DNA from: an uncultured Bacilli bacterium
GTDB taxonomy: Bacteria > Bacillota_I > Bacilli_A > RF39 > UBA660
Length of the DNA: 46,703 nucleotides
Reading direction: 5' to 3'
Assembly (NCBI GenBank): GCA_944363935.1
Contig: CALVVT010000044.1
Span: 1-46,703 of the forward strand
The notes beneath the pieces are model-generated. The model did no database searches and had not been told where the DNA came from. It saw nothing but the letters and a program-made list of their open reading frames with translations. Position numbers and translations under genes: made by a program. Position 1 is the first letter of the stretch. Each line of letters starts with the position of its first letter. This document shows positions 8,089 through 15,850 of this stretch, one piece after another.

Positions 8089-8619
8089 ATCGCAAGTAAA
8101 AATCGAGACTTGTTTATAAACGAGCAAATAAAGGCTAAAGAAGTTATGGTTATTGGACCTAACGGAGAACAATTAGGTATTAAACCCCTTAATGATGCAC
8201 TAACACTCGCATCATATGCGGGTTTTGATCTTGTATTAATGAATCCTGGTGGTAAACCACCAGTATGTAAAATTATGGATTATAATAGATATAAGTATGA
8301 AAATAAGAAAAAACAAAAAGAAAATTTAAAAAAACAACGGGAAGCTAATTTAGATATAAAAGAATACCGTTTATCTGTTAATATCGATGTTCATGATTTT
8401 AATACAAGAGTTAATAATGCTAAAAAGTATTTAGCAAAAGGGCATAAGGTCAAAGTATCTGTGCGTTTTAAAGGAAGGGAACTCGTTCATACACATCTAG
8501 GAAAAGAAGTACTATTAAAGTTTGCTAGTTCTTTAGAAGATGTGGCCCAAATAGAAATGCAACCAAAACTTGAAGGCCGTTTTATGACAATGATGCTCGC
8601 ACCACTTAAAGAAAAATAG
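8089..8619 (+). CDS. infC: Translation initiation factor IF-3, predicted to start at a non-canonical ATC codon
   Basis: The product has the standard IF-3 layout: N-domain (INEQIKAKEVMVIGPNGEQLGI, KPPVCKIMDY), a Lys-rich linker, and a C-domain with HDFNTRVNNAKKYLAKGHKVKVSVRFKGRE. GGAGGTG occupies 8076-8082. The only codon at normal spacing in frame is ATC at 8089, giving the product (M)ASKNRDLFINEQI. The in-frame ATG at 8074 overlaps the Shine-Dalgarno sequence and sits in the terminator tail, and a GTG at 8080 is also inside it. IF-3 discriminates against rare start codons, and AUU/AUC-type starts on infC are the known basis of its autoregulation in other bacteria. Identity is certain; the start is inferred from position. 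Confidence 0.93.
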   Translation: MASKNRDLFINEQIKAKEVMVIGPNGEQLGIKPLNDALTLASYAGFDLVLMNPGGKPPVCKIMDYNRYKYENKKKQKENLKKQREANLDIKEYRLSVNIDVHDFNTRVNNAKKYLAKGHKVKVSVRFKGRELVHTHLGKEVLLKFASSLEDVAQIEMQPKLEGRFMTMMLAPLKEK

Positions 8620-8629
8620 GAGGATAGTT

Positions 8630-8827
8630 ATGGCAAATAAAATGAAAACACATAAGGGAACTGCTAAAGTATTAAAAGTAAGAAAAGGTGGTTCTATTAA
8701 ATATCAACCAGCTAATAAATTACATCAAACAGCTGGTCGTAGTAATGCTTCTCGTAGAAGAAGACATCACGAATCAGGTTTACACAAATCAGATTTTAAA
8801 AGATTAAAAACAATAATCAATAAATAA
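8630..8827 (+). CDS. rpmI: 50S ribosomal protein L35
   Basis: A 65-residue basic protein: [21 protein letters not shown] at the start, the conserved [17 protein letters not shown] segment and the C-terminal [17 protein letters not shown] lies just upstream of the ATG. It is the middle gene of the infC-rpmI-rplT operon and shares the attenuated leader. Confidence 0.97.
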   Translation: MANKMKTHKGTAKVLKVRKGGSIKYQPANKLHQTAGRSNASRRRRHHESGLHKSDFKRLKTIINK

Positions 8828-8841
8828 AGGAGGAAAAAGAT

Positions 8842-9363
8842 ATGACAAGAGTTAAAGGCGGAACTATTAGCCGTGCAAGACATAAAAAAGTAATGAAAAA
8901 AGCCAAAGGATATTTTGGTAGTAAGCATAGATTATATAAAACAGCGCATGAACAAGTAATGCATTCTGGTAAATATGCTTATCGTGATAGAAGAAATAGA
9001 AAAAGAGATTTTAGAAAATTATGGATTATGCGTATTAATGCCGCATGTCGTCAAAATGAAATCAGTTACTCTAGATTTATAAATGGTTTAAACAAAGCTG
9101 GAGTTGAAATTAACCGTAAAATGCTTTCAGAAATTGCTGCTCGTGATCCTGAAACATTTACAGGTTTAGTTGAAACTGCTAAAGCAGCTTTAACTGGTAA
9201 AACTGTTAAAGAAGATAAAAAAGTTAAAGAAGTAAAAAAAGAAGAAAAATCAGAAGATTTATCTAAATTAACTGTGGCTGAATTAAAAAAATTAGCTAAA
9301 GAAAAAAACATTGAAGGTTATACTTCAATGAAAAAAGCTGAATTACTTGAAGCTTTAAAATAA
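8842..9363 (+). CDS. rplT: 50S ribosomal protein L20 with C-terminal Rho_N/SAP-like extension
   Basis: Residues 1-~118 are a standard L20 ([67 protein letters not shown]). L20 organises 23S rRNA domains early in assembly and represses its own operon through the leader. The protein continues for about 55 residues: a charged Lys/Glu linker, then [18 protein letters not shown] and a closing helix ([11 protein letters not shown]). That segment matches the helix-extended-helix pattern of Rho_N/SAP-like nucleic-acid-binding modules. Usual L20 is about 117-120 residues, so the tail is an addition. Its role is unknown; extra RNA contact is an inference. Confidence 0.95.
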   Translation: MTRVKGGTISRARHKKVMKKAKGYFGSKHRLYKTAHEQVMHSGKYAYRDRRNRKRDFRKLWIMRINAACRQNEISYSRFINGLNKAGVEINRKMLSEIAARDPETFTGLVETAKAALTGKTVKEDKKVKEVKKEEKSEDLSKLTVAELKKLAKEKNIEGYTSMKKAELLEALK

Positions 9364-9391
9364 TCCCCTAGAATTATCTACGGGATTTTTT
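9362..9391 (+). terminator. Terminator of the infC operon
   Basis: AATCCC/GGGATT and TAGA/TCTA form a stem with one C-C mismatch around an ATTA loop, followed by T6. It overlaps the stop codons of both rplT and the convergent lipid kinase gene. Confidence 0.8.
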
Positions 9392-10312
9392 CTTGGGTAA
9401 AAGCATTTTAACTTTACCACTAGTTCTATAATTTAAACTGCGATTGTTTTCGTCTAATTTAATACTTGCCATATCGCCATCATTATCTAATGGTTTACTA
9501 GGAATTTCTTCGTTAAAAGTAATAGTTAAATCACTTGTTTTAAAGAAATCTAAATGTTCTTTATACTTAGTTAGATCAAAATCATTGTTTAAATAGTCAT
9601 GAAGTAAAGCTTTTACTAATTCGGAATTAATTTTTTTAATAATTAAAGCCTCAAATTTACCATCGTCAATATCAGCATCAGGGTAAATATCAATACCACC
9701 AAAACCTTTAGAATTAGAAATAGCCGCTAATAAACAGTCGTCAGTAATGGTCTTTCCATTTTTGTTATAAGTAATATTGTAAGTATGAATATTTCCTGTT
9801 AATAATTTTAATATTTCGGGAATTGCGGAAATAATATAACCGTTCTTGCCCAAATGTCTTTTAAGCGATAACTTTGTTTCATAAGGAATATTAGTTAAAG
9901 CCCCAAAACAAGAAACATAACCAAAAGCAGTATCGTTAACTGTTACAATATCCATTGTTTGTTCATTACCAGTAATAATTAAATCAGCGGCGGAAATGGG
10001 ATCGTTATCTAGGCCAAAATTGTTTAAAACATCGTTAGCAGTTCCTGTTGGAATATGACTGTATAAAGCATTTTGTTCACATTCTTGAAAACCTCTTACA
10101 GCTTCACCAATAGTTCCGTCTCCGCCTAAAGTAACAATTAAATCAGTACTTTCATTTTCTTCTTTAATTATTGTTGGAATATGCCCTGAAAATCTACTTC
10201 TAATTAATTTAGGTTTAAAACCTTTACCTTGAAATTTATTTTTAATACTATCTAAAATTAAAGGTTTAAAACCAGTTGAAACCGGATTATAAATAATTGT
10301 ACATCTTTCCAT
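9374..10312 (-). CDS. Diacylglycerol/lipid kinase family protein (DagK/YegS type)
   Basis: The sequence has IIYNPVSTGF at the N-terminus, the kinase signature VTLGGDGTIGEAVRGF, and PTGTANDVLNNFG, followed by the C-terminal beta-rich domain with DGKFEALII and PLDNDGD. The family phosphorylates diacylglycerol or related lipids with ATP, returning diacylglycerol to phosphatidate. The usual PxGTxND nucleotide loop is intact. I chose ATG at 10312 behind AGGTGA rather than the overlapping TTG at 10315. It is convergent with rplT and divergent from the next gene, so probably monocistronic. Confidence 0.88.
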   Translation of the reverse strand: MERCTIIYNPVSTGFKPLILDSIKNKFQGKGFKPKLIRSRFSGHIPTIIKEENESTDLIVTLGGDGTIGEAVRGFQECEQNALYSHIPTGTANDVLNNFGLDNDPISAADLIITGNEQTMDIVTVNDTAFGYVSCFGALTNIPYETKLSLKRHLGKNGYIISAIPEILKLLTGNIHTYNITYNKNGKTITDDCLLAAISNSKGFGGIDIYPDADIDDGKFEALIIKKINSELVKALLHDYLNNDFDLTKYKEHLDFFKTSDLTITFNEEIPSKPLDNDGDMASIKLDENNRSLNYRTSGKVKMLLPKKKSRR

Positions 10313-10365
10313 CAAATCACCTGATAATATTATACTACATATTGATAAAAATAATAAGAGTTTCG

Positions 10366-10394
10366 TTGTAACTTTTAAAAATGTATTGTATAAT
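10366..10394 (+). promoter_or_regulatory. Promoter of the HAD-family gene
   Basis: TTGTAA (10366-10371), 17-nt spacer, TATAAT (10389-10394), 18 nt before the start codon. Confidence 0.75.
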
Positions 10395-10411
10395 GACTAT
10401 AGGAGGACTGT

Positions 10412-10903
10412 ATGAAAAATTTATATATTGATTTTGATGGAGTTATTGTAAATACTATTGATATAACTTATAAAATGGCTAATAGTTTAGGGATAAAAAA
10501 AGATTATACGAATTATTTACAATTTTTTCAAAATTTAAACTGGGAAGAAGTATTAGAACAAGCGAAACCAATTAATGATAGTTTTAATGAAATAAAAAAA
10601 ATAATTAATTCACATAAATTTAATGTCTTTATTTTGACGCATGTTACATCTATTCATGAAGCTGAAGCTAAAATAAAATTAATTAATAGATATTTAGAAA
10701 ATATTACTATTATAACAGTTCCTAAATCTATTTCTAAAACTAAAGTTCTTAATACTAAAGACGCTATTTTAATTGACGATTTTCCACCTAATTTAGACGA
10801 TTGGGAAAAAAGTGGCGGAATAGGAATTAGGTTTGATTTAGATTTAGATGGTAAAGGACATCAGGTAATCGATAGATTGAGTCAAATTATTTATTTTTTC
10901 TAA
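10412..10903 (+). CDS. HAD-superfamily phosphatase, 5'-nucleotidase-like
   Basis: The N-terminus carries the HAD nucleophile motif DFDGVIVNT. The middle has ILTHVTS (motif II position), and LIDDFPPNLDDWEKSGGIGIRF supplies the acidic motif IV. At 163 residues with a small helical cap it resembles the 5'(3')-deoxyribonucleotidase/YqfW-like subgroup. The substrate cannot be read from the sequence. AGGAGG precedes the ATG. Located just upstream of rnhB but separated by another likely -10 (TATAAT at 10913). Confidence 0.72.
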   Translation: MKNLYIDFDGVIVNTIDITYKMANSLGIKKDYTNYLQFFQNLNWEEVLEQAKPINDSFNEIKKIINSHKFNVFILTHVTSIHEAEAKIKLINRYLENITIITVPKSISKTKVLNTKDAILIDDFPPNLDDWEKSGGIGIRFDLDLDGKGHQVIDRLSQIIYFF

Positions 10904-10938
10904 AAAAATTGGTATAATATATCTAGGACAGTGATAAT

Positions 10939-11565
10939 ATGAATTTATGGGAATATGAAGATGCTTTAAATAAAGAAGGGTATAAAGTTATTGCCGGAAC
11001 TGACGAGGCTGGAAGAGGCCCACTTTATGGACCAGTTGTTGCTGGCTGTGTTGTTTTACCGAGAGACTTTAAGTTAGAAGGCTTAACTGATTCTAAAAAA
11101 TTATCCGAAAAAAAACGAGAAAAATTTTATGATTATATAACTAAAAATACCATATGGGCAGTTGGTATTGTATCTGCTAAAGAAATCGATAAAATTAACA
11201 TTTATGAAGCTAGCCGTAAAGCTATGATTATGGCCATTAACGAAGTTCGAAAACAAATAAATGTTGATTATGTTATTACTGATGCGATGCCTATTGATTT
11301 AGATATTCCGGTAAAAGATATTATTAAAGGTGATGCGAAAAGTATAACTATAGCGGCAGCTAGTGTAATTGCTAAAGTGACTAGAGATAGAATGATGCTG
11401 GAAATTGATAAAAAGTATCCTGAATATGGTTTTAAAAATCATAAAGGCTATCCTACGAAAAAACATTTGGAAGCTTTAGAAAAATATGGATTAATTGATG
11501 GTTATAGATTAACTTATAAACCAGTAGAAAAAATAAAGGAGAAAAATTATGAAGTGGTTAAATAG
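10939..11565 (+). CDS. rnhB: Ribonuclease HII
   Basis: The protein has GTDEAGRGPLYGPVVAGCVVLP (first catalytic Asp-Glu pair), LTDSKKLSEKKRE, a third acidic site in YVITDAMPI, and DAKSITIAAASVIAKVTRDR, with GFKNHKGYPTKKH near the end. RNase HII cleaves RNA of RNA-DNA hybrids and removes single ribonucleotides from DNA. A length of 208 residues is typical. The last 17 nt overlap the next gene, implying translational coupling. Confidence 0.95.
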   Translation: MNLWEYEDALNKEGYKVIAGTDEAGRGPLYGPVVAGCVVLPRDFKLEGLTDSKKLSEKKREKFYDYITKNTIWAVGIVSAKEIDKINIYEASRKAMIMAINEVRKQINVDYVITDAMPIDLDIPVKDIIKGDAKSITIAAASVIAKVTRDRMMLEIDKKYPEYGFKNHKGYPTKKHLEALEKYGLIDGYRLTYKPVEKIKEKNYEVVK

Positions 11566-11752
11566 AGGTTTTAATAAAAGTCCTGGAGAAATAGGTGAAG
11601 AAATATTTAAACAAACACATAAAAAAATAGAATTTCGTGATGAAAAAAAAGAATTAAATGATTATTGTCAAAAAAAAGCAAATGATTCTAGTAAAGTTAT
11701 TTCTAATATGACAAGAATGAATACTTTAAATAATTTAAGAAAATTTAAATAG
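11549..11752 (+). CDS. Small basic protein of unknown function coupled to rnhB
   Basis: A 67-residue charged protein (MKWLNRGFNKSPGEIGEEIF start, KIEFRDEKKELNDYCQKK middle) with no signal, membrane segment or recognised motif; one Cys. AAAGGAG inside the end of rnhB precedes its ATG and the two frames overlap by 17 nt. The next gene follows 9 nt later behind GGAGG, so three genes form one operon. Predicted cytoplasmic; function unknown. Confidence 0.6.
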   Translation: MKWLNRGFNKSPGEIGEEIFKQTHKKIEFRDEKKELNDYCQKKANDSSKVISNMTRMNTLNNLRKFK

Positions 11753-11761
11753 GAGGAATAT

Positions 11762-12670
11762 ATGTTTGAAGGAACTGGCAAGTATTTTTTACTGATATTT
11801 TTAGTTTTACTAATAGTTTACATTACTAAAAAAATATCTTTATATTTTATATTTAAAAAGACTAAAACAGAGCCATATAAGGCTTTAATTCCAATTTATA
11901 CGACAATCTCTTTAGTTGATATGCTTGATATGAAAAAAAAGGTATTTTATATGTGTTTAATTCCTGGAATTAATTTATTTTACTATTATCAAATATATAA
12001 ACAGTTACTACTAGCGTTTGGTCAAGATGATAGAGATGCTATTTGGTATGTTTTAATTCCAATGTATAAGTTTCCTGAATTAGCGTTTAAAAATCCTCAT
12101 TTTATTTTAAATGAATATGATTTAACTAGTGGTTTTATTCAAAGTCAAAACGCTTTATTTGAAACGGATAAAGATAAACTTCCCGATAAAATAGAGCTAG
12201 TTAATCTTCAAGATAAAGTTGACGAATATCATGATAAAAAAGCTAATCATGAAACAATAATTACCCCAAATAATTATGAACAAGTACCAAAAATATTTAA
12301 CGAAGGAAGTGATCCTATGCCTGAAAAATCATTATTTAATTATGGCGAAACTAATACAAATACTGATCCTAATGAAGTTTGGAATACTTCAAATGAACCA
12401 GAAAAACCTAAAGAAGAACCTAAAATAATGCCTGAACCAACAATTTCTGAAGATACACAAAATTTTGGGGATTCGGTTTTTACCAATAAAAGTTTAGAAC
12501 CAGATAAAAGGCATGAAAGAGTTGTTGTTCCGGAAAAACATGAAGAAGAAGTAAAAAATCCCGTTAATCCTTATAACGATGGAAGACCAAAACTTTGTCC
12601 TAATTGCGGGGCTAGACTCGCCCATGATGCTACAACATGCTTTTTATGCGGAACTAAAATAGGCAGTTAA
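11762..12670 (+). CDS. Membrane protein with C-terminal zinc ribbon
   Basis: Residues ~8-110 contain about three membrane segments with KALIPIYTTISLVDMLDMKKK and LIPGINLFYYY, resembling the DUF5684-type small membrane proteins often found near signal peptidases. A long hydrophilic Glu/Pro/Asn-rich linker follows. The C-terminus is a zinc ribbon, CPNCGARLAHDATTCFLCG, with two CxxC pairs. The ribbon should be cytoplasmic. I infer a scaffold or regulatory role but cannot name one. It is the last gene of the rnhB operon, followed by a short GCAG/CTGC hairpin and T6. Confidence 0.65.
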   Translation: MFEGTGKYFLLIFLVLLIVYITKKISLYFIFKKTKTEPYKALIPIYTTISLVDMLDMKKKVFYMCLIPGINLFYYYQIYKQLLLAFGQDDRDAIWYVLIPMYKFPELAFKNPHFILNEYDLTSGFIQSQNALFETDKDKLPDKIELVNLQDKVDEYHDKKANHETIITPNNYEQVPKIFNEGSDPMPEKSLFNYGETNTNTDPNEVWNTSNEPEKPKEEPKIMPEPTISEDTQNFGDSVFTNKSLEPDKRHERVVVPEKHEEEVKNPVNPYNDGRPKLCPNCGARLAHDATTCFLCGTKIGS

Positions 12671-12686
12671 TACCTGCTTTTTTGAT
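12661..12686 (+). terminator. Possible weak terminator before dinB
   Basis: AGGCAG and CTGCTT (one G-T wobble) flank a 7-nt loop and are followed by T residues. It overlaps the end of the membrane zinc-ribbon gene and the dinB leader, so it may only partly stop transcription. Confidence 0.45.
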
Positions 12687-12696
12687 AAGGAAAAAA

Positions 12697-13911
12697 ATGA
12701 ATAAAATAATAATGCACATTGATGTTAATAATGCTTTTCTTTCATGGAGCGCGGTTTTACTTTTAAAACAAGGTTATAAAGAAGATATAAGAAATACTTA
12801 TGCTATTATAGGTGGCGACGAAAAATCAAGACATGGTATTGTTCTAGCTAAATCAACACCAGCTAAACAGAAAGGAATTGTAACTGCTGAAACGATATTT
12901 TCAGCTAAAAAGAAATGCCCAAACTTAAAAATATATCCCCCTAATTATAATTTTTATAAAAAAATGAGTGATAGTTTATTTAATTTAATTAGTAAATATA
13001 CACCAGATATAGAGAAAATGAGTATTGACGAATGTTTTATTGATTACACTCCCGTTAAACATTTATATGGTAATGAAATAGATTTTGCCTATAAGTTAAA
13101 AAAAGAAATAAAAGATACTTTAGGTTTTACCGTTAATATTGGTATTGCTAATAATAAAATATGTGCGAAAATGGCTTCTGATTTATCTAAACCTGATAAA
13201 GTTCATACTTTGTTTTCTAATGAAATTAAAACTAAAATGTGGCCACTTCCTATTAATAAATTATTTGGAATAGGTAAAAGAAGCACGATAAAACTTCAAA
13301 ATTTAGGGATTAAAACCATAGCCGATTTAGCAAGTTTCCCGGAAAAAATTCTTTATAAAACTTTTAAAAATCAAAGTATTGATATGATAAATGCAGCTAA
13401 TGGAATTGGTTCTGATTTTGTTGATAGTAGTTATCTAGAACCTAAAGGTATTGGTAATGAAACAACTTTAAAAAACAATATTTATACTAAAGAAGAACTT
13501 TATCCTTATTTATTAGCTTTATCAGAAAATGTTACCTTAAGACTTCGTAAACAAGATAAATATGCTTATGTAGTAGTTGTTACTTTAAAAGATAAATTTT
13601 TTAAAAGAAAAAGCCATCAAAAAAAATTAGTAAATGCTACTAATATTACCGAAGAAGTTTATCAAACAGCAGTAAATATTTTAAATGAAATGGATATTGG
13701 TGAAGGAGTTAGATTAATAGGGGTTAGACTTAATAATTTAACTGATTACTCTAACCATCAAGTTTCTTTATTTGAAAATATTGATAAAAGAGATAATAAT
13801 TCTTCTTTAGAAAAAGCTGTGGATAATTTAAAAGAAAAATATGGTTTTAAAATTATCGATAAAGCATCTTTATCAGATGTTAAAGTAGGAAAAAAGTATT
13901 TAAATAAATAA
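12697..13911 (+). CDS. dinB: Y-family DNA polymerase IV
   Basis: Y-family motifs are clear: HIDVNNAFLSW (first metal-binding Asp), the YPPNYNFYKKMS segment, SIDECFIDYT (catalytic Asp-Glu), NIGIANNKICAKMASDLSKPDK, and helix-hairpin-helix-like LFGIGKRSTIKLQNLGI. QVSLFE near residue 365 is a sliding-clamp binding peptide. Pol IV copies past lesions with low fidelity. The chosen ATG at 12697 follows AAGGA; a TTG 15 nt upstream lacks a site. I see no SOS (LexA) box directly upstream, so it may not be SOS-regulated from its own promoter. Confidence 0.93.
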   Translation: MNKIIMHIDVNNAFLSWSAVLLLKQGYKEDIRNTYAIIGGDEKSRHGIVLAKSTPAKQKGIVTAETIFSAKKKCPNLKIYPPNYNFYKKMSDSLFNLISKYTPDIEKMSIDECFIDYTPVKHLYGNEIDFAYKLKKEIKDTLGFTVNIGIANNKICAKMASDLSKPDKVHTLFSNEIKTKMWPLPINKLFGIGKRSTIKLQNLGIKTIADLASFPEKILYKTFKNQSIDMINAANGIGSDFVDSSYLEPKGIGNETTLKNNIYTKEELYPYLLALSENVTLRLRKQDKYAYVVVVTLKDKFFKRKSHQKKLVNATNITEEVYQTAVNILNEMDIGEGVRLIGVRLNNLTDYSNHQVSLFENIDKRDNNSSLEKAVDNLKEKYGFKIIDKASLSDVKVGKKYLNK

Positions 13912-13912
13912 T

Positions 13913-14149
13913 TTATATATCTTTTCTATCTAAATCTTTAGCATTAAACTTTTCACCTGTTATATTATTTTTAAAATATATAGTATAGCCACATAAATTG
14001 GCTATTTTTTCTATTGTTTCAAAATTTACATCAGTTGTTTCTGTTTCATACCTAGAAAGGGTATTTTGTTTAATATTTATAGCTTTTGCAATATCTTTTT
14101 GATTTAAATTTTTATTAGAACGCATATATTTTAAAACTTTTCCTATCAT
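13913..14149 (-). CDS. Xre-family helix-turn-helix regulator
   Basis: The protein, from MIGKVLKYMRSNKNLNQKDIAKAI, has a Cro/C1-type helix-turn-helix: LNQKDIAKAINIKQNTLSRYETETTDVNFETIEKIANLCG, followed by a short C-terminal tail. I chose the ATG at 14149, which has GGTGA upstream; the frame stays open for 25 more codons without a site. It stands divergent from the SipW-type gene at 14257 with about 100 nt between them, so it may regulate that gene or itself. Ligand and targets unknown. Confidence 0.8.
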   Translation of the reverse strand: MIGKVLKYMRSNKNLNQKDIAKAINIKQNTLSRYETETTDVNFETIEKIANLCGYTIYFKNNITGEKFNAKDLDRKDI

Positions 14150-14256
14150 GTTATCACCAATTAAATTATCTAACAAACGAATAAAATTGTCTGACATATC
14201 CAAAAACATGATATATAATTTCAATATAATATCCCAATATAGGATAGGTGATAATT

Positions 14257-15267
14257 ATGAGAAGACATAGAAGTAGAAGAAGAAATAAGCAAAGAAATAT
14301 TATTATAATTAGTGCATGTACAATTCTTCTTTTTATGACAGTAGGTTATGCGGCTATGAGTACTAATTTAGAGATAAATGCTAAAGGGAATGTTATTAAA
14401 CAAGATACATTAGGAGAAGATTTAATTGAAAGTGCTGGAGTAGTAAGTAGTGGAGATGGTCTTTATAAAGATGCCTATGAAGATAATGTATATACCTATA
14501 GAGGAAGTAATCCCAATAATTATGTTACATTTAATAATGAACTTTGGCGAATAATAAGTGTCAATACCGCAGATAATACAATGAAAATATTAAAAGAAGA
14601 GCCATTGGAAAATAGAGCCTTTGATACAAGTAGTAATGGAAGATATGATGGTCAGTATTGCAATGATAGTGGTGGATGTAATATCTATGGAAGTACAAGT
14701 ACATTATATGATATAAATTTAAGCCCAATTACGACGTTAGCGAGAGAAGTTGGAAAAACAGCTTATAACCTACCTATTAAAGAGGCGTCATTAAATACAT
14801 ATTTAAATGAAACGTATTATAATAGCTTAAATGATATAGCGAAAGAAATGATTGTAGTTGGAATATATAAAGTTGGAATATTAGAATATAATAGTCCTGA
14901 TATGACAACAGATATAAATCGGGTAAATTCAGTAAAATGGAAAGGTAAAGTTGCTTTGATTGATATTACAGAATATGTCAGAGCCAGTACGTATAGTAGT
15001 TGTGAAAATATACATAGTTTGTGGCCACAAAACACACCTTGCGGAAATCAAAATTATATGTTTAGTAATTTTGCGTGGTGGACAATATCACCATATTCTC
15101 ATTTATATTCGAATCGAATATGGTATATTGATAATAAAGGAATATTTTATGGTAGTTATGAAACAGATTATGATTACGGCGTCCGTCCTGTAGTAACGTT
15201 ATCAGGAGAAGTAAAAATAACTTCGGGTGATGGCACGCAAAATAATAGCTACCAATTAAGTTTATAA
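14257..15267 (+). CDS. SipW-type exported protein with one DUF6273-like domain
   Basis: The N-terminus is strongly basic (MRRHRSRRRNKQRN), then a hydrophobic segment and MTVGYAAM, a SipW-type signal peptide. After a short spacer comes SSGDGLYKDAYEDNVYTYRG, NNYVTFNNELWRIIS and a C-terminal RPVVTLSGEVKITSGDG. This is the same domain as the second one in the protein at 4279-7293, with close similarity along its length (LYDINLSPITTLAREV versus LYDVNMHPITELAREV). It lacks the TasA-like, InlB and Ig-like parts, so it is a short version of that protein. ATG 14257 follows GGTGA; a TATAAT lies at 14225-14230. Probably exported and cleaved by the SipW-like peptidase. Confidence 0.78.
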   Translation: MRRHRSRRRNKQRNIIIISACTILLFMTVGYAAMSTNLEINAKGNVIKQDTLGEDLIESAGVVSSGDGLYKDAYEDNVYTYRGSNPNNYVTFNNELWRIISVNTADNTMKILKEEPLENRAFDTSSNGRYDGQYCNDSGGCNIYGSTSTLYDINLSPITTLAREVGKTAYNLPIKEASLNTYLNETYYNSLNDIAKEMIVVGIYKVGILEYNSPDMTTDINRVNSVKWKGKVALIDITEYVRASTYSSCENIHSLWPQNTPCGNQNYMFSNFAWWTISPYSHLYSNRIWYIDNKGIFYGSYETDYDYGVRPVVTLSGEVKITSGDGTQNNSYQLSL

Positions 15268-15278
15268 AAAAATATATC

Positions 15279-15307
15279 TTGTATAAATTTATAAGATATG
15301 GTATATT
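15279..15307 (+). promoter_or_regulatory. Promoter of antisense RNA, type I TA-like element copy 1
   Basis: TTGTAT (15279-15284), 17-nt spacer, TATATT (15302-15307). The same promoter with identical hexamers and spacing heads copy 2. Confidence 0.7.
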
Positions 15308-15313
15308 TTATTT

Positions 15314-15390
15314 AAGGAGGGGCTTCACCTTGTGGTGTTTGCAATGGGTTTGGCAAGCACAGATTATTTAATTGTAACTGTGCTTTTTGT
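15314..15390 (+). ncRNA. Predicted antitoxin RNA, copy 1 (about 77 nt)
   Basis: Transcription from the upstream promoter should start near 15314. It would end at the hairpin AAGCACAG (15355-15362)/CTGTGCTT (15378-15385) followed by TTT. A small CACC-TTG-TGGTG hairpin lies in between. The RNA is fully complementary to the 3' part of the minus-strand toxin transcript, including its stop codon. Size and placement resemble cis-antisense antitoxins of type I systems. Expression is inferred. Confidence 0.6.
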
Positions 15391-15456
15391 TATTAAAATT
15401 AATAACAATATGATAATTATGAAATTATAAAATGAAAACTCATTATTATGTTTCAT
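15364..15456 (-). CDS. Predicted type I toxin-like hydrophobic peptide, 30 residues
   Basis: The minus-strand ATG at 15456 follows AGAAAGGA at acceptable spacing. It encodes a 30-residue peptide: MKHNNEFSFYNF, then the hydrophobic run IIIILLLILI, then a short tail TKSTVTIK. The start codon lies inside a perfect 12-bp inverted repeat (ATAATTATGAAA with TTTCATAATTAT, plus 15413-15424 and 15451-15462), so initiation should be masked by a hairpin. The transcript's ends can also pair (GAGGGGC with GCCCCTC, plus 15528-15534 and 15317-15323; TTTGGCAA with TTGCCAAA). A TATAAT lies at plus 15543-15548 (minus strand). The arrangement is that of membrane-acting type I toxins; I recognise no named family. 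Confidence 0.6.
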   Translation of the reverse strand: MKHNNEFSFYNFIIIILLLILITKSTVTIK

Positions 15457-15542
15457 AATTATTATTCCTTTCTGTGGTTTGGTTTGCCAAAATCCCCAGA
15501 AATAGGCAGGCACAGAAGGTATAAGAGGCCCCTCTATATATA

Positions 15543-15548
15543 ATTATA
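15543..15548 (-). promoter_or_regulatory. -10 element of the toxin-like transcript, copy 1
   Basis: On the minus strand TATAAT is followed by TATATATA and then GAGGGGC; copy 2 has the same TATAAT-TATATATA followed by GGGGGAC. The -35 is poor. Confidence 0.5.
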
Positions 15549-15579
15549 TTATTTTTATAAAAAATAAAAAAAAAACATC

Positions 15580-15608
15580 TTGTATAATTTCATACAATAT
15601 GGTATATT
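15580..15608 (+). promoter_or_regulatory. Promoter of antisense RNA, copy 2
   Basis: TTGTAT (15580-15585), 17-nt spacer, TATATT (15603-15608), as in copy 1. Confidence 0.65.
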
Positions 15609-15614
15609 CTAAAC

Positions 15615-15695
15615 CAAGGGGGACTTTAATTTTTGAACTCGCAGAATATTTGGTGGAAGTACAGCTTACATAATTATAGTTATAATTATGTTTGT
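15615..15695 (+). ncRNA. Predicted antitoxin-like RNA, copy 2
   Basis: The predicted RNA starts near 15615 and reaches the perfect 11-bp hairpin ACATAATTATA/TATAATTATGT (15668-15678 and 15681-15691), followed by a T-rich stretch like that of copy 1. Its 5' end AGGGGGAC (15617-15624) is complementary to GTCCCCCT (15841-15848) on the same strand. Confidence 0.5.
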
Positions 15696-15850
15696 TGTTA
15701 TTAATTTAATCATTAAGACTATTAAGTAACATGATAATTATAGAATGAAAATTCATTATTATGTTTTACAGTTGCTACTCCTTTCTATCGTAACTGTTTT
15801 TAAGGACACTTATGTATTTTTTGAAGGGAAAATATAAAAGGTCCCCCTAT
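15690..15850 (-). pseudogene. Decayed toxin-like gene of copy 2
   Basis: The minus strand keeps AGAAAGGAG (plus 15778-15786), but the ATGAAACAT of copy 1 aligns with CTGTAAAACAT, so the start codon is lost. The remaining hydrophobic coding potential is split between two frames: a 16-codon frame from 15756 and another beginning MIKLITTNIII. It looks like an inactivated paralogue of copy 1. Whether the antisense RNA is still made is unknown. Confidence 0.5.

Noticed and set aside
14817-15193. Additional frames within the SipW-type gene on both strands
   Set aside because: They overlap a clearly conserved protein and have no start signals of their own.
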